Of a DNA stretch of 11,342 bases, positions 7,222 to 11,342 are shown one piece after another (within the stretch, counting starts at the first letter, position 1; every line of letters starts with the position of its first letter). This DNA is from Mesotoga sp. (lineage in GTDB: Bacteria > Thermotogota > Thermotogae > Petrotogales > Kosmotogaceae): positions 7,040-18,381 of the forward strand of contig WOZY01000112.1 in the NCBI GenBank assembly GCA_011620045.1, read 5' to 3'. The notes under the pieces were generated by a model that was not told the DNA's origin, did no database searches, and saw only the letters and a list, made by a program, of their open reading frames with translations. The position numbers were made by a program, and so were the translations under genes.

Positions 7222-7270
7222 AAAAAGCGACAATTTGGGAGTTATTCATCTTCTTTCACCGATAATTGTC
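7212..7270 (+). repeat. Three-part AATTGT/ACAATT repeat after the hydrolase gene
   Basis: AAATTGT (7212-7218, overlapping the stop region), ACAATTT (7230-7236) and AATTGTC (7264-7270) are mutually complementary. The middle copy can pair with either the first (7 pairs) or the last (GACAATT/AATTGTC, 7 pairs). The stems are AT-rich and no T run follows, so it is a poor terminator. It may be spaced protein half-sites or chance. Confidence 0.25.
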
Positions 7271-7291
7271 ATTAAACGGCATTAGATGAAC

Positions 7292-7320
7292 TTAGCAACC
7301 GGGTCAATTTAGTGTATTCT
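7292..7320 (+). promoter_or_regulatory. Weak candidate promoter of the condensing-enzyme gene row
   Basis: TTAGCA (7292-7297), a 17-base spacer and TATTCT (7315-7320) match consensus at four of six positions each. Transcription would begin about 7327, just before the palindrome. I see no better pair in the gap, and the boxes are weak enough to be chance or to need an activator. Confidence 0.27.
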
Positions 7321-7332
7321 GAAAGTGAGAGA

Positions 7333-7364
7333 TGATTCATCTTTCATATATGAGAGGTGAATCA
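7333..7364. promoter_or_regulatory. 32-bp near-perfect palindrome, probable operator of the downstream gene row
   Basis: The arms run inward from T7333/A7364 to the centre CATATATG (7345-7352). Fourteen of the sixteen symmetric positions are Watson-Crick pairs. The two exceptions (7340 with 7357, 7343 with 7354) are T opposite G, which in the plus-strand RNA would be G-U pairs. The element is therefore also a fully paired RNA hairpin with a UAUA loop. The left arm holds a nested palindrome GATGATTCATC (7331-7341), and the right arm contains an SD-like GAGGTGA. It lies 29 bases before the TTG start of the first gene and just downstream of the best promoter candidate. That is a natural place for a repressor, most simply the double TetR encoded in the same row. 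Confidence 0.6.
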
Positions 7365-7380
7365 CGACGCGCAAAGTATA

Positions 7381-7388
7381 AGGGGTGA
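7381..7388 (+). promoter_or_regulatory. Ribosome binding site deciding the TTG start of the condensing enzyme
   Basis: AGGGGTGA is followed by TC and two consecutive TTG codons (7391 and 7394). The spacing seen at other genes of this window (GGTG plus 4-7 bases) favours 7394. An in-frame GTG at 7385 lies inside the Shine-Dalgarno sequence and is rejected. Confidence 0.65.
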
Positions 7389-7393
7389 TCTTG

Positions 7394-8416
7394 TTGAGTT
7401 CATTTCCAGTAGTTGGTATAGCGGGAATCGGGACATACATACCTGAGACCTTCATGACTCCAGAGGAAATTGCCGAGGCAACAGGCATTCCAAAAGATGT
7501 AATTGAACTGAAATTTGGAGTGAAGAGAAGGCTCGTTCCTGGTCCTGAAGAGACCACAAGCAATTTGGGAATCAAAGCGGCATTGAAAGCTCTTGAAAAT
7601 GCCGGAACGGATCCCAAAGACATTGATCTGATAATCTGGAATGGTGCTCAGCATAAAGATTACCCATGCTGGCTGGCCGGGTTGAAGGTTGCTGACGAAA
7701 TCGGTGCCAAAAACGCCTGGTCTTTTGATATGGAAGCGATGTGTGGATCTATGATGGCCGGTATTGACGTGGCGAAGAGTCTCATGATCGCTAAAGACGA
7801 TGTTGATACTGTTCTGCTCGTGAGCGGCTACAGAAATGTGGACCTTATGGATCTTTCTGAGCCATCCACCTCATTCATGCTTGATGTAGGAGCGAGCGGA
7901 GCTGCTGTGGTTCTTAAGAAAGGCCATAATGAGAATGTCGTTCTATCTTCGGCGTTCAAGGGTGACGGATCATTCTCCGAGCTGTGTGTTGTTCCGGTAG
8001 GAGGAACGAAAAAATGGCCTATGAGTCCCGAAGACACATTGAGTTATCATTTCTCTGTCCAAGGAGATACTGCAGAATTCAAGAAACGCCTTGGAGAGAC
8101 TACAATGCCAAATTTCTACTGGGTAATTAGAGAGTCACTCAGAAAGAGCGGCTATTCTGAAAGTGATATCGATTATTTAGCAATTTTGCATTTCAAAAGA
8201 TCGGCTCATTTTGCAGTTCTTGAAGAGCTCGGGCTAAAGGAGAATCAGAGTACTTACCTTGATTACTACGGCCATCTTGGGCAAAATGATCAGATTCTCT
8301 CCATTGAATTGGGGTTGAAAGAAGGAAAGATCAAAGATGGCGATGTGATCGTTATGGTAGGTGCCGGATTAGGCTTCGTCTGGGCTGCAACGACAGTAAA
8401 ATGGGGTAAGAATTAG
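7394..8416 (+). CDS. FabH-like (KAS III type) thiolase-fold condensing enzyme
   Basis: This 340-residue protein has the length and motif order of beta-ketoacyl-ACP synthase III. The N-terminal VVGIAGIGTYIPE (6-18) starts the first thiolase half, the predicted nucleophile Cys117 is in DMEAMCGSMMAG (112-123), and the predicted catalytic His is His266 in LAILHFKRSAHF. The third residue of the FabH triad, Asn in the HGNTSA motif, appears replaced: the segment reads YYGHLGQND (291-299), with His294 at that position. The enzyme would condense an acyl-CoA primer with acetyl-, malonyl-CoA or malonyl-ACP to a 3-ketoacyl thioester. Acetoacetyl-CoA synthases of the NphT7 type are one relevant comparison. 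No ACP or other fab gene is nearby, and the gene opens a row with an SDR and a CoA-transferase, so a CoA-linked role outside bulk fatty-acid synthesis is likelier. Start TTG 7394 is the best of two adjacent TTGs. Confidence 0.8.
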   Translation: MSSFPVVGIAGIGTYIPETFMTPEEIAEATGIPKDVIELKFGVKRRLVPGPEETTSNLGIKAALKALENAGTDPKDIDLIIWNGAQHKDYPCWLAGLKVADEIGAKNAWSFDMEAMCGSMMAGIDVAKSLMIAKDDVDTVLLVSGYRNVDLMDLSEPSTSFMLDVGASGAAVVLKKGHNENVVLSSAFKGDGSFSELCVVPVGGTKKWPMSPEDTLSYHFSVQGDTAEFKKRLGETTMPNFYWVIRESLRKSGYSESDIDYLAILHFKRSAHFAVLEELGLKENQSTYLDYYGHLGQNDQILSIELGLKEGKIKDGDVIVMVGAGLGFVWAATTVKWGKN

Positions 8417-8427
8417 GAGGCGATAAG

Positions 8428-9174
8428 ATGGGAATAGAAGGTAGAGTTGTCATCATAACCGGTGGCGCGAGTGGACTGGGTAAAGCTGCAGTCGAAAAGT
8501 TTGCCGGCGAAGGCGCGATTGTCTACGCCTGTGATATGAACGTCGAAGGACTGGATAATCTTAAGAAGGAATTCTCCGCACTTCCGGGCAAGGTAATTCC
8601 AAAAGAACTGAACGTGACAGATAGGCCTGCAATAGCTGAGCTTATCAGTGAAATCAAAAGCGAGTTCGGTCACATCGATGGGCTTGTCAATAATGCTGGA
8701 GTGACTAGAGACGCCCTGATCCAGAGGATGTCCGAAGAAGATTGGGACATGGTTATCAACGTCAATTTGAAAGGCGTTTTCAACATGACGCAAGCAGTTG
8801 CTCCGGTCATGATAGATCAAGGTCATGGTTCGATTGTAAACACTTCGTCCATCGTCGGCGTATACGGTAATATCGGTCAGTCTAACTACTCCGCTTCAAA
8901 GGGAGGAGTTATTGCAATGACTAAGACATGGGCTAAAGAGTTGACGAGAAAGGGTGCGAAAATCAGGGTAAATGCCGTGGCGCCTGGATTCATAAAGACA
9001 CCGATGACTGAGAAAATGCCGGAGAAGATACTGACTGCGCTCGAAGAGAAGATTCCTCTTAAGAGAATGGGACTCCCCGAGGAAATTGCGAATGTCTACT
9101 TCTTCTTGATTTCCGATGAGTCGAGTTATTTGACTGGTCAGATAATAGGCGTCGACGGGGGCCTCGTGATTTGA
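8428..9174 (+). CDS. FabG/PhaB-like short-chain dehydrogenase (3-ketoacyl thioester reductase or 3-hydroxyacyl dehydrogenase)
   Basis: This 248-residue classical SDR has the cofactor motif TGGASGLG (11-18), NNAG (88-91), Asn113, and the catalytic Ser141 (SSIVG), Tyr154 and Lys158 in YSASK. PG at 186-187 and the terminal GVDGG complete a FabG-like profile. The residue ending the second beta strand is Asp36 (YACDMN). In classical SDRs an acidic residue here usually binds the adenosine ribose and favours NAD(H), whereas bacterial FabG is typically NADPH-linked. Placed directly after a condensing enzyme, it most likely interconverts 3-ketoacyl and 3-hydroxyacyl thioesters. ATG 8428 is served by TAGGAGG (8414-8420), which overlaps the upstream stop, 11 bases away. 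An unrelated alcohol or steroid-type dehydrogenase cannot be excluded from sequence alone. Confidence 0.85.
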   Translation: MGIEGRVVIITGGASGLGKAAVEKFAGEGAIVYACDMNVEGLDNLKKEFSALPGKVIPKELNVTDRPAIAELISEIKSEFGHIDGLVNNAGVTRDALIQRMSEEDWDMVINVNLKGVFNMTQAVAPVMIDQGHGSIVNTSSIVGVYGNIGQSNYSASKGGVIAMTKTWAKELTRKGAKIRVNAVAPGFIKTPMTEKMPEKILTALEEKIPLKRMGLPEEIANVYFFLISDESSYLTGQIIGVDGGLVI

Positions 9175-10349
9175 AGATCTCTCGCAGTGAGAGAACAAGA
9201 CTACAGATTAAAGAGGCGGCTGAAGAGCTGTTCAGTCGCCTTGGTTTTGAAATGACCTCTGTCGCCAATATATGCAGAACCTGTGGACTGTCAAATGGAG
9301 CATTTTATAGACATTACACCGGTAAGGAACAGGTATTCAAAGAGATTGTACAGGATATCAAGACCAGATTTGAGTCTGCCTCTACTATGGTAACAGGACA
9401 CACTACGAAGGAGAAGCTGTATAACCTTTACAGAACGGTCTTTGATATTCTTTGGGAATCGCGAAGGAAGTTCATTGCCTTTCATGAGGCCGAGTACAGG
9501 TTTACGGATGTGGAAAGCTCCGTAGACAAAACGTACAAAGATGCCTTTCTCTCAACTGTCCTGGACGATAGATCTTCCCTTTCAATGCCTGAACTGTGGT
9601 TTCTTATTGGGAGCTCCCGGTTTGCCGCAATTTACTGGATCATTTATAACGATACAAGGGTGCCCGATTCGACAGTCCAATCACTCGTCGACTTTACCCT
9701 CAATGGTTTTGTGAAGTCTGAAGAGTTGGATTTGAGGTCTCTGGATTTTACTCTAGATAGAGTTAGAGCAAACGGTGAAGGAAAGGCTAAAGAAGTCATC
9801 CTTTTGGCTGCGGAGAAACTGATGGGAGAGAAGGGATATTTCGGCACGTCGATATATGACATCACTAGCAAGGCGGGCTACGGTCAGGGAACGTTCTATC
9901 TTCATTTTGAAAGTAAGGGAAAGCTACTTCAAGAGCTTGTCTATCAGGCGAACAGGAGTCTAAGAAGAACGATGAGAGACGCTGTCTCCGGTGTTGAAGG
10001 CAGGTTAAACAAAGAGATTAGATCCTTTAAGGCGTTCTTGCTCTTCATGGATGTTCACAAGGAGCTCTATAACATAGTACGCGAATCTGAGTTTGTACAA
10101 CCAGAGACTGGCCGTTTCTACTATGAAAGGCTTCTTACATCGTATATTAGCGCTCTTGAAGAAGCAAGGTTGAAGGATGAGATTAAACCGATAGACTCTC
10201 GAGATCTGGGAGTCTTCCTCATGGGAATAGGACACTTCATGGGGCTTGATCTTCTTTTCAAATTGAAGAAAGACTACGAAAAATGGAACGACTATTTGTT
10301 GGAACTGGCTTCTCTTATGATGAAAGGTTATGGAGGTGCTTTTAGTTGA
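9171..10349 (+). CDS. Tandem TetR-type regulator with two DNA-binding domains in one chain
   Basis: At 392 residues this is about twice the usual TetR length of about 200. A first TetR_N helix-turn-helix domain spans about residues 8-58 (TSVANICRTCGLSNGAFYRHY at its core), followed by an alpha-helical ligand-domain-like region to about 190. A second HTH domain spans about 206-255 (TSIYDITSKAGYGQGTFYLHF core), followed by a second helical region to the C-terminus. The halves are recognisably alike only in the HTH, so this is an old fusion or duplication, not a cloning-type repeat. A single chain could act as a built-in TetR dimer or bridge two sites. It starts at TTG 9171, overlapping the SDR stop as TTGA, with only a G-run (9157-9161) as ribosome site. 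Expression therefore probably depends on coupling. The likely target is the palindrome at 7333-7364; the inducer may be an acyl-CoA, which is inference. Confidence 0.85.
   Translation: MKISRSERTRLQIKEAAEELFSRLGFEMTSVANICRTCGLSNGAFYRHYTGKEQVFKEIVQDIKTRFESASTMVTGHTTKEKLYNLYRTVFDILWESRRKFIAFHEAEYRFTDVESSVDKTYKDAFLSTVLDDRSSLSMPELWFLIGSSRFAAIYWIIYNDTRVPDSTVQSLVDFTLNGFVKSEELDLRSLDFTLDRVRANGEGKAKEVILLAAEKLMGEKGYFGTSIYDITSKAGYGQGTFYLHFESKGKLLQELVYQANRSLRRTMRDAVSGVEGRLNKEIRSFKAFLLFMDVHKELYNIVRESEFVQPETGRFYYERLLTSYISALEEARLKDEIKPIDSRDLGVFLMGIGHFMGLDLLFKLKKDYEKWNDYLLELASLMMKGYGGAFS
10332..10338 (+). promoter_or_regulatory. Ribosome binding site for the TTG start of the CoA-transferase
   Basis: GGAGGTG lies inside the last codons of the TetR gene, 7 bases before TTG 10346. 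It supports that start, which overlaps the TetR stop as TTGA. Confidence 0.72.
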
Positions 10350-11342
10350 ACTGGAATGACGAATACAGAAAGAAGAAGATATCGATTGAGGAAGGTCTCA
10401 GGAACATTAAGTCTGGAACAAAAATTGTGACAAGCATGGCGGCAATGGAAGCTCAGGGTCTTCTAAAGAACCTCCACAGGGTTGAGGACGTGGAGAATGT
10501 AGCCGTTGCGACTTGTTTGAATATTGGAGAGTATCCGTTCTTCGTTAATAAAGAATATGAAGGCAGATTTCTGAATGAGTCCTGGTTCCATTCAGTGGGC
10601 GCTAGGAAGGCAGTCAGCGGCGGTCTTAGGACAGTGACATACATCCCGAACAATCTTCATACTGCTGGCGTTGAGCGAATTATGGCAAACAAACCCGATA
10701 TATTCTGGGGTGTTGCCTCGCCAATGGACAGAAATGGATACATGACCCTTTCATTGTCGACAGTTTATGAAAGAGATATGGTAGAGAACGCGAAGATGGT
10801 AATTCTGGAAGTAAATTCGAAGGCTCCAAAGACTCATGGTGACACTCACGTTCACATAAGTGAGGTCGATTATGTGATAGAGAACACTTTTGACATTCCT
10901 GAACTGCCCGACACTGAACCCTCGGAGACTGAGATGAACATCGCGGGACATATTTCTTCGCTGGTTGTAGATGGAGCAACTTTGCAGATTGGAATCGGAG
11001 GGATTCCGAACGCCGTCGCAAAACTTATGGAAGATAAGCACGACCTCGGAATTCATACCGAAATGTTTACTGAGTCGATGATTCACCTGTTCGAAAGGGG
11101 AGCAATAACAAATAGGAAGAAGAGTCTCTGGCCGGGAAAGTTCATAGCGACTTTTGCTCTTGGGACAAAGGAAATGTACTCTTTCATTGAGGATAACCCG
11201 GGTGTGCTTCTGCTTAGAGGCAACTACGTCAACGATCCATACGTGGTTGCGCAAAATGACAACATGGTTTCGATAAATACGGCCATCTCTGTCGATCTCA
11301 CAGGGCAGGTGTGTTCTGAAGCAATTGGAACGAGGCATTACA
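10346..11342 (+). CDS. Acetyl-CoA hydrolase/CoA-transferase family protein (4-hydroxybutyrate or butyrate:acetate type), 3' end outside window
   Basis: The reading frame stays open from TTG 10346 to the window edge, giving 332 residues of a family that is usually about 430-450 long. Family landmarks are the N-terminal IKSGTKIVTSMAAMEAQGL (21-39), the CoA-site loop QIGIGGIPNAV (214-224) and GIHTEMFTES (235-244). Glu239 in the last of these corresponds to the catalytic glutamate that forms the glutamyl-CoA thioester in Clostridium aminobutyricum 4-hydroxybutyrate CoA-transferase. The enzyme would exchange CoA between an acyl-CoA and acetate or another acid in the cytoplasm. With the condensing enzyme and SDR upstream, a 3-hydroxy- or 3-ketoacyl-CoA is a reasonable substrate, but butyryl-CoA or 4-hydroxybutyryl-CoA fit the family equally well. 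It overlaps the TetR gene by 4 bases, so it belongs to the same operon; further genes may follow outside the window. Confidence 0.86.
   Translation, partial: MNWNDEYRKKKISIEEGLRNIKSGTKIVTSMAAMEAQGLLKNLHRVEDVENVAVATCLNIGEYPFFVNKEYEGRFLNESWFHSVGARKAVSGGLRTVTYIPNNLHTAGVERIMANKPDIFWGVASPMDRNGYMTLSLSTVYERDMVENAKMVILEVNSKAPKTHGDTHVHISEVDYVIENTFDIPELPDTEPSETEMNIAGHISSLVVDGATLQIGIGGIPNAVAKLMEDKHDLGIHTEMFTESMIHLFERGAITNRKKSLWPGKFIATFALGTKEMYSFIEDNPGVLLLRGNYVNDPYVVAQNDNMVSINTAISVDLTGQVCSEAIGTRHY

Noticed and set aside
7229..7270. Intrinsic terminator after the hydrolase gene
   Set aside because: The stem is AT-rich with a 28-base loop and no T run follows.
7350..7388. Twelve-codon leader ORF (ATG 7350 to TGA 7386-7388) ending on the ribosome site of the condensing-enzyme gene
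   Set aside because: Its ATG lies in the middle of the palindrome with no Shine-Dalgarno sequence before it, and the peptide has no run of a single amino acid that would suggest attenuation.
10751..11338. Long open frame on the minus strand opposite the CoA-transferase
   Set aside because: The plus frame encodes recognisable CoA-transferase motifs throughout; the minus product looks like random antisense.

Overview
The window looks like a chromosomal segment of a free-living bacterium with moderate GC, strong AGGAGGTGA-type ribosome binding sites, frequent TTG starts and tightly packed genes. Protein style and gene content fit a member of the Thermotogota, perhaps the mesophilic Mesotoga/Kosmotoga group. 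This is an impression rather than a proven placement, and a clostridial origin cannot be excluded. I see no rRNA, canonical tRNA, CRISPR array, insertion sequence or phage gene.

Layout. (1) 1-2251: the 3' part of tldD and complete tldE/pmbA, a two-subunit zinc protease pair. (2) 2328-4314: two adjacent Gfo/Idh/MocA-type NAD(P)-dependent sugar or polyol oxidoreductases, one base apart. (3) 4396-5058: a class I SAM-dependent methyltransferase of unknown substrate, with its own TATAAT box. (4) 5059-5272: a convergent intergenic region holding a foldable 87-nt element. (5) 5273-6277, minus strand: a two-SIS-domain phosphosugar isomerase/deaminase-like protein, the only minus-strand gene. (6) 6412-7221: an alpha/beta hydrolase divergent from it, with a promoter whose -35 box lies inside an inverted repeat. 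(7) 7394 to the window end: a compact gene row of FabH-like thiolase-fold condensing enzyme, FabG-like SDR, a TetR-type regulator carrying two DNA-binding domains in one chain, and an acetyl-CoA hydrolase/4-hydroxybutyrate-type CoA-transferase cut by the window edge.

The most interesting part is region 7. Its two internal junctions after the SDR are identical in form: a TTG start overlaps the previous TGA as TTGA. A 32-bp, nearly perfect palindrome sits directly upstream of the first gene. Together the genes suggest a self-regulated short-chain acyl-CoA module: carbon-carbon condensation to a 3-ketoacyl thioester, NAD(H)-linked reduction to the 3-hydroxyacyl thioester, and CoA exchange with a free acid such as acetate. 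3-Hydroxybutyrate formation or use is one specific possibility. Enzyme families are seen in the sequence; the pathway is inference. The tandem TetR is the obvious candidate to bind the palindrome.
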